Assembly: GCA_012728315.1 (NCBI GenBank)
Contig: JAAYFI010000015.1
Location: forward strand, 1 to 57,721
DNA: 57,721 nt
Direction of reading: 5' to 3'
Source of the DNA: Gammaproteobacteria bacterium
Lineage (GTDB): Bacteria > Pseudomonadota > Gammaproteobacteria > Pseudomonadales > Pseudomonadaceae
The notes below the pieces were generated by a model, which saw nothing but the letters and a program-made list of their open reading frames with translations, made no database searches and had not been told where the DNA came from. The position numbers and the translations under genes are program-made. Shown piece after piece: positions 35,057-47,600 of this stretch. Positions within the stretch are counted from its first letter, which is position 1. Every line of letters starts with the position of its first letter.

Positions 35057-37189
35057 ATGAGCGATAACACTAAAGATCCGTTAAGTGCGTGTATCTTATG
35101 GCTTGCGCAAAGCCATGGGATTGCTACCACCTATGCTGCGGTAACTGAAGGTTTACCCTTAGTGAATGGTGCGCTGTCGCCTTCCTTATTTTCTCGTGCT
35201 GCGGCGCGTATTGGTTTTAACAGCCATTTGGTGCAACAACCACTGAGTCGCATTCATAGCGTCTTATTGCCCTGTGTATTGTTATTAAAAAACAATAAAG
35301 CCTGTATTTTGCAATCACTTAACCCGGCTACACAGCGTGCGGTGGTGGTGATGCCTGAGTTGTCCATGCAGGCCACTGAATTATCGCTCGAAGAATTGGC
35401 CGAGGTGTATACAGGTTTTACCCTATACACACGCTCGGAATTTAAACCCGAACCCAGCAGCCGACCCAGCGCAGCCACTCAGCGTAAAGGGCATTGGTTC
35501 TGGAGTGTGGTGCTAGAAAACCGCCGGGTGTACCGCGATGTGCTCATTGCGGCGATTTTTATCAATTTATTTGCGCTGGCCATGCCCCTGTTTGTGATGA
35601 ATGTGTATGACCGCGTAGTACCCAATAAAGCCACCGACACCCTATGGGTGCTGGCGCTGGGTGTGGGCATTATTATTTGTGCTGACCTGCTGCTTAAATT
35701 GTTACGCAGCTGGTTTGTCGAGTTGGCCGCTAACCGCGCTGATTTAAAACTTTCCGCTTTGGTGATGGAGCGCATTTTAGGCGGCCGCTTACAGCATGCC
35801 CCCGCATCAGTGGGTTCCTTTGCCGCCAATGTGCAGTCCTTTGAAAGCGTGCGCAGCTTTATCGGCTCTATGACCATCACTGCACTGATTGACCTGCCGT
35901 TTTTCTTATTGTTTGTGTTGATTATCGGCTTGATCTCTTGGCCGATGGTGATCCCTGTACTGGTTGGCGCGGTACTGGTCATCCTCTATGCGTTATCTGT
36001 GCAATCGAAAATGCAGGTGATGTCCGAAGCCATTGGCCAAGCCAGCGCGCAGCGCAACGCAGGTTTGGTGGAAAGCCTGGCCGCCAATGAAACCCTTAAA
36101 AGCTTTAACGCCACCCATCGCATGCAAAGCAGTTGGGAGCAAACCACCAGTTTTCTGTCCGGCTGCTCCAGCCAAATGCGCTTGCTGGGTGCTTCGGTGG
36201 GCATGAGCGCGGCGTGGATTCAGCAGTTGGTGGCGGTATCGATGATTGTGCTGGGCGTGTACTTGGTAGTGGCCGGTGACATGTCCCAAGGCGGTTTGAT
36301 TGCCGGTTATATGCTGTCCTCACGGGCCATGGCACCGGTGTCCCAAGCAGCCTCTTTACTGACCCAGTATTACCAAGCGGCCACCTCGCTCACCATGCTG
36401 GAAGAGATCATGGGTAACGAGCAAGAGCGTCCTGCGAACAAGCAATTTATTAGCCGCGCGCAGATTCGCGGTGATATTGAGTTTAAAAACGTCTCCTTTA
36501 GCTACCCCAATGAAGAACGCCGCGCCTTAAACAACGTGTCTTTTAAAATTAACGCCGGTGAAAGCGTAGCCATTTTAGGACGGGTAGGCTCAGGCAAAAG
36601 CACCATCGAAAAGCTGATACTGGGTTTGTATCAACCCAACGAAGGCCAAGTGCTCATTGATGGTGTGCACATTGAGCAAATTGATCCTGCTGAGTTACGT
36701 CGGCAGATCAGCTATATCCCGCAAGACGCGCAACTGCTCAGTGGCAACATTTATGAAAATATCACCCTAGGCATCCAACACCCCAATAACCAACAGGTGT
36801 TAAAAGCCGTGGAGCTGGCTGGTTTAGCCCCTTTGGTGGGCAGTCATGCGGATGGGCTTGGCATGCCAGTGGGGGAGAACGGCAGCCGTTTATCCGGTGG
36901 CCAACGGCAAGCCATTGCTGCGGCGCGGGCTTTTATGCGCAATGGACAAATTATGCTCCTTGATGAACCTTCCAGCGCCATGGACAGTGGCCTTGAGCAG
37001 CACCTGTGCGAATCCATTAAACACCAAAGTCAGAATAAAACAGTGGTGCTGGTCACCCATAAAACCAGCTTGCTCAGCTTAGTCGAGCGCTTACTGGTAC
37101 TGGATGGCGGCCAAGTGGTCGCCGACGGCCCTAAAGACGCAGTGTTGCAAGCCTTATCTGAAGGCAGCCTGCAGAAGGTGAGCGCATGA
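35057..37189 (+). CDS. lapB: LapB-like type I secretion ABC transporter (ATPase/permease)
   Basis: The 710-residue inner-membrane exporter has an N-terminal C39-like domain (1-130) that lacks the catalytic Cys (SACILWLAQSHGIATTYAAV), as expected for transporters of non-cleaved RTX-type substrates. A membrane domain with about six helices (160-440) follows. The ATPase has Walker A GRVGSGKST at about 509, LSGGQRQAIAAARAF at about 612 and Walker B IMLLDEPSSAMD at about 633. It belongs to the LapB/LssB group that exports giant adhesins. I chose the ATG at 35,057; an upstream TTG adds four residues only. It overlaps the adaptor gene by 4 bases (ATGA). Together with the adaptor and the channel it completes a type I secretion machine for the adhesin encoded next. 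Confidence 0.93.
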   Translation: MSDNTKDPLSACILWLAQSHGIATTYAAVTEGLPLVNGALSPSLFSRAAARIGFNSHLVQQPLSRIHSVLLPCVLLLKNNKACILQSLNPATQRAVVVMPELSMQATELSLEELAEVYTGFTLYTRSEFKPEPSSRPSAATQRKGHWFWSVVLENRRVYRDVLIAAIFINLFALAMPLFVMNVYDRVVPNKATDTLWVLALGVGIIICADLLLKLLRSWFVELAANRADLKLSALVMERILGGRLQHAPASVGSFAANVQSFESVRSFIGSMTITALIDLPFFLLFVLIIGLISWPMVIPVLVGAVLVILYALSVQSKMQVMSEAIGQASAQRNAGLVESLAANETLKSFNATHRMQSSWEQTTSFLSGCSSQMRLLGASVGMSAAWIQQLVAVSMIVLGVYLVVAGDMSQGGLIAGYMLSSRAMAPVSQAASLLTQYYQAATSLTMLEEIMGNEQERPANKQFISRAQIRGDIEFKNVSFSYPNEERRALNNVSFKINAGESVAILGRVGSGKSTIEKLILGLYQPNEGQVLIDGVHIEQIDPAELRRQISYIPQDAQLLSGNIYENITLGIQHPNNQQVLKAVELAGLAPLVGSHADGLGMPVGENGSRLSGGQRQAIAAARAFMRNGQIMLLDEPSSAMDSGLEQHLCESIKHQSQNKTVVLVTHKTSLLSLVERLLVLDGGQVVADGPKDAVLQALSEGSLQKVSA

Positions 37190-38622
37190 CTCAGCAGCAG
37201 ACACCTAAAAGCACAGAGCAGCGTGCCTTTGAGCAGCTGCAAGGCCTCACCGAAGTGAATCGCACCGGTTTGGGCTTTATTAATAGGATCTTTAAACCCT
37301 TGTTTTCAGTGTTTAACAATAAAGGTCAGCACTGGGAGAGCGATGCCGAGTTTGCGCTAAAACAGCAGCAGATGGTTACAGCACGAGGCTTACTCTATGG
37401 CGTGGCCTTGGTGTTTATCAGCCTGCTGGTGTGGGCCGGCTTTGCCAGCGTGGATGAAGTCACCCGCGGCGAGGGCAAAGTGATTCCTTCCCAACAGTTG
37501 CAAGTGGTGCAGTCTGTGGATGGCGGCGTGGTGGAAGAGCTGTTTGTGCAAGAGGGTGATGCTGTTGAGAAAGGTCAGCTGCTGGTGCGTATTGATCCCA
37601 CCCGTTTCGTGGCCAATTTCCAAGAAAACAGCGTGCGCGCCTTTGCCTTGCGAGCCAAGGTGGCGCGCCTCAATGCGCTGATCAATGAGCACAGCTACCA
37701 GCCTGATTTAGATGCTGAGTTAACCGCCAGCCAGTTACAGGTGCTGACCCGCGAGCAAAGCTACTACCACAGCGCGCTGCGCGAGCTTGAACAGCGCTTA
37801 ACCATTGCCCGCGACCAGTTCAACCAACGTCAACAAGAGTTAAATGAAACCCGTGCTCGCATCAGTGCCGCGCGACAGGCTTACAGTATGTCCAATCAAG
37901 AGCTGCAAGTGACCAAGCCCTTGTTGCAGTCCGGTGCGGTTTCGGAAGTGGAGATTTTACGTCTGCAACGCGATACCGCTGCTGCCCGTGGTGAGCTTGA
38001 CCAAGCCAATGCCAAAGCCAAACAAATCGAATCCAGCATTCAAGAGGCCGAAGGACGCATCGAAGAAGTGCAGCTCAGTGCGCGTAATCAATGGCAAGCT
38101 GAGCTTAGTGAAGCTTCAGCCTCGTTGAACAGCTTAGAGAAAAGCGTCGATGGCTTAGCGGATCGAGTTAAGTTTGCAGAAATCCGCTCGCCAGTGACCG
38201 GCACTGTACAGCGCGTGCTGTTCAATACCCTTGGTGGCGTGGTACAGCCGGGCAACGCAGTATTAGAAATTGTCCCCGAGGACAGCAATCTGCTCATTGA
38301 GGGAAAAATCGCTCCCAAAGACATCGCGTTTTTACGCCCAGGTTTACCGGTCACCATCAAGTTTCACGCCTATGACTATGCCATCTACGGCGGCATGTCG
38401 GCGACTTTGCAACATATCAGCGCCGACACCATCACCGACGAGCGCGACAACACCTATTACTTGGTGCGCGCTGTGGCCAATGACCCGGAGTTTGCCAAAA
38501 ACCTGTCAATCATTCCCGGCATGACCACCCAAGTGGATGTGCTCACCGGCAAGAAAACCATTTTGTCGTACTTACTTAAACCCGTATTACGCGCCAAAGC
38601 CAATGCTTTAACAGAGCGCTAA
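37186..38622 (+). CDS. lapC: LapC-like membrane-fusion adaptor (HlyD family)
   Basis: The 478-residue periplasmic adaptor is anchored by one N-terminal helix (GLLYGVALVFISLLVWAGFA, about 69-88). It shows the HlyD/PrtE features EVTRGEGKVIPSQQLQVVQS followed by VDGGVVEELFVQEGDAVEKG (lipoyl-like half-motif). A long coiled-coil hairpin spans about 150-320. The second half-motif and beta barrel follow (FAEIRSPVTGTVQRVLFNTL; VQPGNAVLEIVPED; KDIAFLRPGLPVTIKFHAYD). It bridges the LapB-like pump and the TolC-OmpA channel. Its start overlaps the lapB stop; 65 bases then separate it from the adhesin gene. Confidence 0.93.
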   Translation: MTQQQTPKSTEQRAFEQLQGLTEVNRTGLGFINRIFKPLFSVFNNKGQHWESDAEFALKQQQMVTARGLLYGVALVFISLLVWAGFASVDEVTRGEGKVIPSQQLQVVQSVDGGVVEELFVQEGDAVEKGQLLVRIDPTRFVANFQENSVRAFALRAKVARLNALINEHSYQPDLDAELTASQLQVLTREQSYYHSALRELEQRLTIARDQFNQRQQELNETRARISAARQAYSMSNQELQVTKPLLQSGAVSEVEILRLQRDTAAARGELDQANAKAKQIESSIQEAEGRIEEVQLSARNQWQAELSEASASLNSLEKSVDGLADRVKFAEIRSPVTGTVQRVLFNTLGGVVQPGNAVLEIVPEDSNLLIEGKIAPKDIAFLRPGLPVTIKFHAYDYAIYGGMSATLQHISADTITDERDNTYYLVRAVANDPEFAKNLSIIPGMTTQVDVLTGKKTILSYLLKPVLRAKANALTER

Positions 38623-38687
38623 TTATTTTTAACTGACCAGCGAGCCCAAAGCTCAGCGAAGCAGTAGTAACTAGAGTAGAGGTTGTT

Positions 38688-41600
38688 ATGGAAAATTTAA
38701 TCACCGTTATCTCCTTACAAGGCCAAGCATGGGCTGTTGCACAGGATGGCACACGTCGTGAACTCAAAGTGGGTGATACCGTTGCCGCCGATGAAATGGT
38801 TATTACCGTCGATGGCGCGCAAATTGATTTACAGTTTGCCAACAACAACCAAGTGCTGACCTTAATTGGCGAGCAGGAAGCACCCGTTGACGTGGTACAA
38901 ATCGCTCAGGATGTGCAGCTCAGCCAGCCATTAACCCCGATTAGCGAGCAGCAACAATCGCCCAGCATGCGTGCTGGCGATGACGCTATTGAAAAAGAAG
39001 GCCATCGCTTTGTGCAGTTGGTGCGCATTGGTGAAATCATCGAAGCCGACGGCTTCACCCCGCTGACTGTGGCGCGCATTCAAGAAATCATTAAACCCTT
39101 AGGCATGGCTTTGCCCGAGCGTGATTTTGAGCAAGATCGTTGGAAAGATAATGTCAGCCGCAATGAGCATGGCAGCGTTGATCTGACTCCACCGGTGTTG
39201 TTGATTGATCAGTTGGCGCCTTTAGAAAACGCTGATGCTGATGAAATTTTTATTGATTTTAGTAGCAAATTTAACGATGCGGTGAGTGGTAGCGACATCA
39301 GCTATGAAGCGGAAAACTTACCAGATGGTTTAACGATGGACCCGAACACGGGTATCGTCAGTGGCAAAATTGCTAGCTCAGCCAGCCAAGGGGGTAACAC
39401 TGGCAATAAGGGTGAGTACAAGGTCACCATTACCGTCACTGACCCCTCAGGTAATAGCAGTGATCACGAGTTTATCTGGACTGTAACTAACCCAGGTCCA
39501 GCAGCTAACGATGACAAAGGTGTTACAGATGAAGACACACCTTTGGTCGTTGGTGCTCAAGATGGCGTTCTGAAAAACGACAACGATCCCGATGGCGATC
39601 AGCTTTACGTCACAGGAGTTGTGGCCGGTGAAAATAAACCCACCGGCCCCGGCGGACTGAATACCGAAATTATAGGCAAATACGGTACTTTGAAGCTGCA
39701 AGAAGACGGCAGCTATACCTATACGCCTGACAAAAACAACCCTGTAGTACGTGCGCTAAAAGATGGTGAAACCCTAGAGGACACATTCAGCTACACCATG
39801 ACTGACCGTGAAGGCGGTGAGGATGATGCTGTATTAAGGATCACCATTAACGGTGTCACGGATAGTGATCCAAGCATTATTCCCATGGACGGTAACGACT
39901 TTATGCCCGTGGACAGTAACAACTCTTTAGGGGGCATTGTTGCTGAAGGCCACGTCACTGTATATGAGTCTGGTTTAACCGATGACGGCCCCGCTGACGG
40001 AAGTAAAAAAGCAGAGGGCACGATCACTGTTGAAGCCAAAGATGGTTTAGTCAGCGTCGCAGTGGGAACTGAAGTGCTTGACCTTAATGCGTTGACTGGT
40101 TTGTCTGGTGCAACGCCGGTCACCATCACCACGCCTTATGGGGTTCTAACGCTCACCGGTTTCACGCCAGACATTGTGAATGGCATTACGGTAGGGGGTG
40201 AGCTGAGCTACAGCTACGAGCTGACGAAGCGGTTCGACAACGCTGAACCCGGCCAGACAGGTGATGAGAACAGTTTAGATAAGATTGATCTTAAGGTGGT
40301 GGATGCGGGTGCTGCTGAAAGCACCGGCATCTTAGATATCAATATTATCGATGATGTGCCAACGGCTAATGATGACGTTAATAGTATTGAGGAGCATACC
40401 GCCTCAGTCATGGGCAACGTCATGAGCAACGACCGCGAAGGGGCGGACGGTGCTGAAGTGAGCGCTATTGTCAGCGACAATGTGGCTGCGAATGCCGCCA
40501 CGACCAATGCCGATGGTGACCTTGTCATTCAAGGTGAGTACGGTCAGTTAACCATCAAAGCCGATGGCAGCTATACCTATGAGCTGGATAACGCTAATCC
40601 GGCTGTGAATGCGCTGAAGACGGGCCAGACCCTCACAGAACACTTCACTTATACCTTAACCGACACGGACCTGGATGCCGATACGGCGCAGTTAGTGATC
40701 ACCATTCACGGTGTCACTGACGGTGCGCCAACCATTGTGCCAGAGGATCATAACAATCCAGAGGATCCAGCCGACCCACTGACGGCAGGGCATGCCACCG
40801 TCTATGAGTCCGGTTTGGTGGCTGGTGGTCCGGCAGGACAGAGCAAAACAGTAGCCGGTGAGATTACCGTTGATGCTCAAGATGGGCTGGTCAGCGTCAC
40901 AGTGGGTAGTGAAACACTTGACCTTGATGCATTAACAGCGCTATCAAGCACAACGCCGGCCACCATAGCGACTGCTTACGGTGTGCTGACGCTCACTGGC
41001 TTCACGCCTGACATTGTGAATGGCATTACCGTGGGTGGCGAGCTGAGCTATAGCTACGAGCTGACGCAGCGGTTCCACAATGCTGAGCCCGGCCAAGCAG
41101 GTGATGAGAACGGCTTAGATAAGATTGATCTTAAAGTGGTGGATGCGGGTAATGCGCATAGCACCGGAACCTTAGAGATCAATATTATCGATGATGTGCC
41201 AACGGCTAATGATGACGTTAATAGCATTGAAGAAAATACCGCCTCAGTCATGGGCAACGTCATGAGCAACGACCGCGAAGGGGCGGACGGTGCCGAAGTG
41301 AGCGCTATTGTCAGCGGTAATGTGGCTGCGAATGCCGCTACGATCAATGCCGATGGTGACCTTGTCATTCAAGGTGAATACGGTCAGTTAACCATCAAAG
41401 CCGATGGCAGTTATACCTATGAGCTGGATAACGCTAATCCGGCTGTGAATGCGCTGAAGACGGGCCAAGCCCTCACAGAAAACTTCACTTACACCTTAAC
41501 CGACACGGACCTGGATGCTGATACGGCGCAGTTAGTGATCACCATTCACGGTGTCACTGACGGTGATCCCACCATTGTGCCAGAGGATCATAACAATCCA

Positions 41601-44600
41601 GAGGATCCAGCCGACCCACTGACGGCAGGGCATGCCACCGTCTATGAGTCCGGTTTGGTGGCTGGTGGTCCGGCAGGGCAGAGCAAAACAGTAGCCGGTG
41701 AGATTACCGTTGATGCTCAAGATGGGCTGGTCAGCGTCACAGTGGGTAGTGAAACACTTGATCTTGATGCATTAGCAGCGCTATCAAGCACAACGCCGGC
41801 CCCCATAACGACTGCTTACGGTGTGCTGACGCTCACTGGCTTCACGCCTACCGTCATAAATGGCATTACCGTGGGGGGGCAGCTCAGCTACAGCTACGAG
41901 CTGACGACGCGGTTCAACAACGCTGAACCCGGCCAGGCGGGTGATGAGAACGGCTTAGATAAGATTGATCTTAAAGTGGTGGATGCGGGTAATGCGCATA
42001 GCACCGGCATCTTAGAGATCAATATTATTGATGATGTGCCACAAATTGATAGCACGACACACGAGCCCATACTCGAAGTGGATGAAACTACTTTAGGTGT
42101 AGCAGGGCAAGCAACCGTTGATTTTGCAGGTATCTTTACTCCTATCTACGGTGCTGATGGTAAGGGTGTAGCTGATGAATATACGTTGCTTGCTAGCAAT
42201 GGCAGTGACTCTGGCTTAGTTGATACTGCGACTGGCAACAGTGTTCTGCTTTACCAAACAGCAGATGGCATCGAAGGTCGTACTGGTGGTGAAGCCGGAA
42301 ATGTTGCCTTCAAGCTCAGTGTTGATGCCGATGGAAAAGTTACTCTCACTCAAAACAGTGCAGTTAAGCATCCAGTTACGACAGATCCTGATGATAAAGT
42401 AACCCTCAAAGATAGCGGTATTAAACTGCAACTTAAAATCACCGACGCTGATGGTGATACGGCTACCAAGTCTGTAGATATTGGCAAGTTTATTGGCTTC
42501 AAAGATGACGGCCCAATGGTTACTGAAATCTTAGATGATCTAGGCTTTGTAGTTGGCAATGAAATTGTCGATGAAAAATACCTGCCCACAGGTAGCGCAT
42601 CAGATGCTGCAAAGTTAACCGTCACAAAAGAGCTACCGATTGATTTCGGTGCTGACGGTGCGGTGAATGCTAATGGCAAAACTGGTTTAGTATTTGCGAA
42701 AACTGACGCTTTAACAGCCTTAAACCTGAAATCCGGAACCAAGCCTTTAAGCTATGAAATTAGCACTGACGGCCACACCATCACTGCTAAAGCAGATGGC
42801 AACGACATCTTCACCATCGAGCTCAAGGTAGCTGCAAACGGCACACCAAGCTATAAGTTCACCTTACAAGGCCCGCTGGACCACACTTTGAAGACGGATG
42901 ATGATAAAGAGTATGCAGAGAACATCGTTCTGCCCTTTGACATTACCGCCATCGATGGTGACGGCGACTCAGTTGACCTGAAATTCAAAGTGGAAGTGAA
43001 GGATGATACACCGCCAAGCGATACACGTGAGTTAGACGTCAATGAAGACGGCTTCGTGAGCTTTAGTAATGCTGACGTTAACCAGACCACGACCACTGTA
43101 GCAACAGCTCCAGATCACGGTACGGTCATCATTGGCAATGACGGTACTATTACCTACGTGCCAAACGAAGACTACCGCGGCAGTGACAGTTATACCTACA
43201 AGGTAATCACCGATGGTGGCGAGTATGAGCGTACGGTGAATATCACAGTCAAGCCCGTGGCCGATGCGCCATTATTTGCAGACCGTGCTGACGGCGGTGT
43301 TGTCGTTACTCCGGAAGATACTGAAAAATCACTAGGCCTCAAGCTTCCTGAAATTAAGGATAAAGGCGCTGATGATCAAAAAGATGCTGGTTATAGCGGA
43401 ACAGACTATTCCGAGCTGTTGGGCGCTATTACTTTGACGCCAACTGGTGCTGGCTATGTTGATGATGCCAAGTTACAAACAGGTGCTATAGAGCTCAAAC
43501 CTGCCGCTGATGGCAAGATCACCATTGTGATTACTGATCAAGCAGATTTTCACGTCAGTAATATCCAAACACTGTACCCAGAAGACACTGCTAATGGTGT
43601 TTATCATTTAACTACAGCTGAATACGAGGCCATCACAGCTCATCCAGCCGAAGACCGCCACGAAAACTTTAAAGTTGAAGTATCGGTTAAAAGCTATGAA
43701 GTGGATGGCACTGGTGAGGCCTTGGACGATGCACTTGTCGGTGGCACCAATGGCGTTGAAAGCACCCAAACCATCACCGTTGATGTGCATGCGGTGACAG
43801 ATAGGGTTGCTCTTAAAGTTCAGGCAGATAACACTCAAACAGATGTTGAGGTCGTTATCTCTGGCGATGCAAAGACCGCTGACATCACCTTTGACGAAGA
43901 CACCTCGTTCAACCTGACTAACATTCTTGCGCCTGGAGTCTTTAAGGATCTGGACGGCAGTGAAACCCGCTATCTAGGTTTTAAAGACTTGCCAAATGGC
44001 ACAACCGTTACTGTTGTCGGAGTTCACTATGTTATTGGTCAAGCGAGTACACCAACAGTTGATTTCGGTGGAACTATCGGTGAAATTCCTGCGCTTACGC
44101 TTGCAGGAAAAGTAACTGACTTGCCGCAAATCACCATCACCCCGCCTAAGGATTTAAGTGGTGATCTGCCAGATTTTGAAGTCATTTTAGGTGCTCGAGA
44201 CAGTGACTCGGATAGCCCAGATGCTGATCCAACGCTGATGACTGATGAGGTTGTTATCAAGCTGCACGTCAAACCTGTGGCAGGTGATGTGGCAATTGAA
44301 GGCGCGGAAGGTGATGAAGACACTGCTATCAAGTTTCTTGAGAACATCAAGGTTACTGATTACAGCACAGCGACAGGAACACTCGGTGAGGTGATTACCG
44401 AGGTGTCTTTCACCGTACCTAGTGGGCCTACCGGCTGGACAATTGATGCGGTTAATAACACATGGTCGAACGCCGAAGGGCAGACGTGGACGATGACTGA
44501 GCCAGCAGCAAGTGCTGATTGGTCAGGTGCTTGGGTTGGTAATACCTACACCATTACTTTTGATACCAGTCCTACTGGGATCATTAAAGAGGCACGTGAA

Positions 44601-47600
44601 AGCATCCTCAAAGAGTTCACCGTCACACCCCCTGCACACAGCAGTAAAGACATTGACTTAAGTGTTGAGGTCACCAGTGTTGACCACAGTATTATTTCTG
44701 GCGGTTTATCCAGTGCTCCTGCTAGTAAGACGGAAACGCTAAAGGTTGTAGTTAAACCTGTTGCTGAAGTTATTGGCGACGGTCCAGTAAGTGACACCGA
44801 CGGCAATAGTCAGCCTGACCTCACCATGGGCGACGATCACGTCTATCAAACCACAGGTGAGGAAGATAAGTGGTTTGACTTAGGCACTGAAGGCGGCTTC
44901 AAACTCAGTGCTGGCTGGTCTAATGAAGACGGCAAGTGGGTATTTGAAGGTGGTGCTTGGAAAGATGTGAGCTCATCAGGTGAAAACACGGATGATTCAG
45001 GTCGTAGCGAAGATACCTTTGCACTATTAACACCGTTTAAGACGGTTGGTAACTCTGCCGAGGCTGGTGCTGCTACAGACGGTATGCTCGAAGGCAGCGT
45101 CTTCACTTACGTAGGTCCGGATGGTCTGGTTACTCTCCCATTCGCAGGCGAACCAGTGAAGATCCCAATGCAGTATCTGGATACAGTAGAGTTCAAAGGA
45201 CCGCAAGATTGGTCGGGTGTGGTTAAAGTTAGGGTTCAAGCCGGTACCGTTGACTACGATGAAGATGACAATGCAGCGACTAAGCTGGAGGTTTCTGGTG
45301 AATCCTGGTTGACCAACTTGATTATCGGGCCAAAAGCCGATCAGGTAACGCTAAAAGTCGATGCCATCATCAAAACGGATGAAGATAAGCCAGTAGAGCT
45401 TAATATCAATCCGACCAGTAGCGATCCTAGCGAAACCTTTGATGTCACTATTAAGGGCATTCCTAAGGGTGCGAAAATCACGTATGACGTAACGGAGTAC
45501 GATACGTTAGCAGATTCTCTACCAGCCGAATTAACTGAGGAGACTGATGGCACTTTCACGCTTAAAATTGAGAATTTCGACACAAGCAAGCAGCCAACTC
45601 TAACGCCACCTAAAGACAGTAACGTTACAATTGAGCTTGAGGTCACTGCACAGTCCGTCGACACCCTGACTTATATCGATAAGGATGGTAATACGGTCAC
45701 GGTTACGGACGCAGATCCAAGCAAGAGCCACACCTTGAACACTGAAGTTCAAGTACAAGGGGTGCCTGATGAGCCAATATTGGAGTTGGTGCCAAATAAG
45801 GTCTACATAGAGGACGGCGGTGACCAAGACTCTGGACAGCTGAAAGTCACCTTGAGTGATTTAATCACCGAGCTTAAATCCGGCGAAACCGGCGTTGCTA
45901 ATGCGGGGCCTGATGGTTCAGAAACCGTGACCTTGCGTATTAGCGGACTGCCTGACGGCTTCGGTCTGGAAAACGCTGGCCCGGCATTAGGGGGAAGTGG
46001 TGAGAGCCGTGTGTGGGTCATCACAAAAGCTGATCTCGCTAGCGTTCAAATCGTTGTGCCACAGCACTACAGCGGTACGGTTAACTTTACTGCGCAGCCG
46101 GTAGTTACTGAAAATGACAACCCGTCAGAGATATTCTTTAGTCCGCAAAACGTTGAGTTCCAGATTACCCCAGTGCCAGAGGCGACGCTGTCGATCAGTT
46201 CAAACCTCGTAGAGGACACCATCGGCGAGCTAGAGTTAATGCCGGTGGGGGATGATTCAGATGAGTACATCAGTGCGGTGCGTATTGCTGAAGATGCTGT
46301 CACTACAGCAGGCGTTACCCTGTACGATGCCAATAATAATCCGCTGACAGCTAGCGGAGGCTATTATACAGTCACCAATACAGGTACTACAGGCGCGCCT
46401 GTGGTTAAGGTGAAAGGCTCGGCCAACTTCAGTGGCGAGAAAACTCTGAAGATTGAGTATCAAGTCACAGACCCAATGACGTCGGATACGAGCACTACTG
46501 TTACTTCAGGCTGGCAAACACAGGAGCACACCCTCAACTTTGCACCAATCACTGACGAGATTGAGTTGTCGTTGGGTGACATTAGTGGTGCTACTACTGC
46601 GGGCGGCATAACAACTGCAGAGAAGGATTCCACGGTAACCGTTGGTCTGAAAATCACGCAAAAACCTGATGCTGACGCTAATAACCAGGCTGATGCCGAT
46701 GGTTCTGAGAAATTCACTCATGTGTTTGTGTCAGGTGTGCCCGCTGGCGTGAGCGTCAATGGTGCAATAGAAACAGCAACCGGTGAGTGGCTAATCACGG
46801 TTGGTGAGTTACCGTTTAACACTGCAGAGTTGACACATAGCCTCGAGTTCGTGGTCAGTGGTTATGCGGATACTTTCGAAAAAGCAATCACTATCACCAC
46901 CTACACCCAGGATACCGGTGCAGCGACTATTGAAAAAGACAGCATCGAGTGGACGTTAAAGTATGTAAGCGATACAGGAGCTGACCCAGTCGATTTGCCC
47001 GAGCTGGAGCTGACAGCAATAGATACCTCACAAATAGAGGATGTATCCTTTGTGTTAGGTAGTGTTGTCACAGGTGCAGTAAGCGGCGGCTCAACCAGTG
47101 CCCCGTTTGATCTAACCGTAACGATACGTACCACCCCAGATGATGAGACGACCTATAGTGGCATGACACGCACCCTGGTTACCGAAGGTGACCAGCAAGT
47201 GGCGTTATGGACTGCAACCGTCACTGGAGCTACAAAGGATGATGCACAAGGCAAGCTGGAGGATTTGCTAAACAGTATTACAGTGACACCACCACAGGAT
47301 GCCAACTCGAATAATATCGCTGGCGGCACCTTAGATTTGGATGTCAACGTGTCCGCCCATGCGCATGGCGTCAGCCGTGGTGCCCAAGCTACGGTGAAGC
47401 TGCCAATCACGCCGGTTACCGACAATGTAATCGTCAGCGTCAGTGAAAACGTAGTGGGTGAGGGTGAAACCATCGAACTCAATATCTCACTCAGCAGTGA
47501 GAACGGTGCAGATGGTGCGCTTGGCGCGAACGGAGCAGGCTGGACAGTGGTGGGCGATACAGTGTTTATCCATATTGCTGATGGTTTAGAGGGTGCGCTG

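Noticed and set aside
39851..42040. CRISPR-like repetition
   Set aside because: The repeats are 840 bp, coding and contiguous, with no spacers; no CRISPR array is present anywhere in the window.
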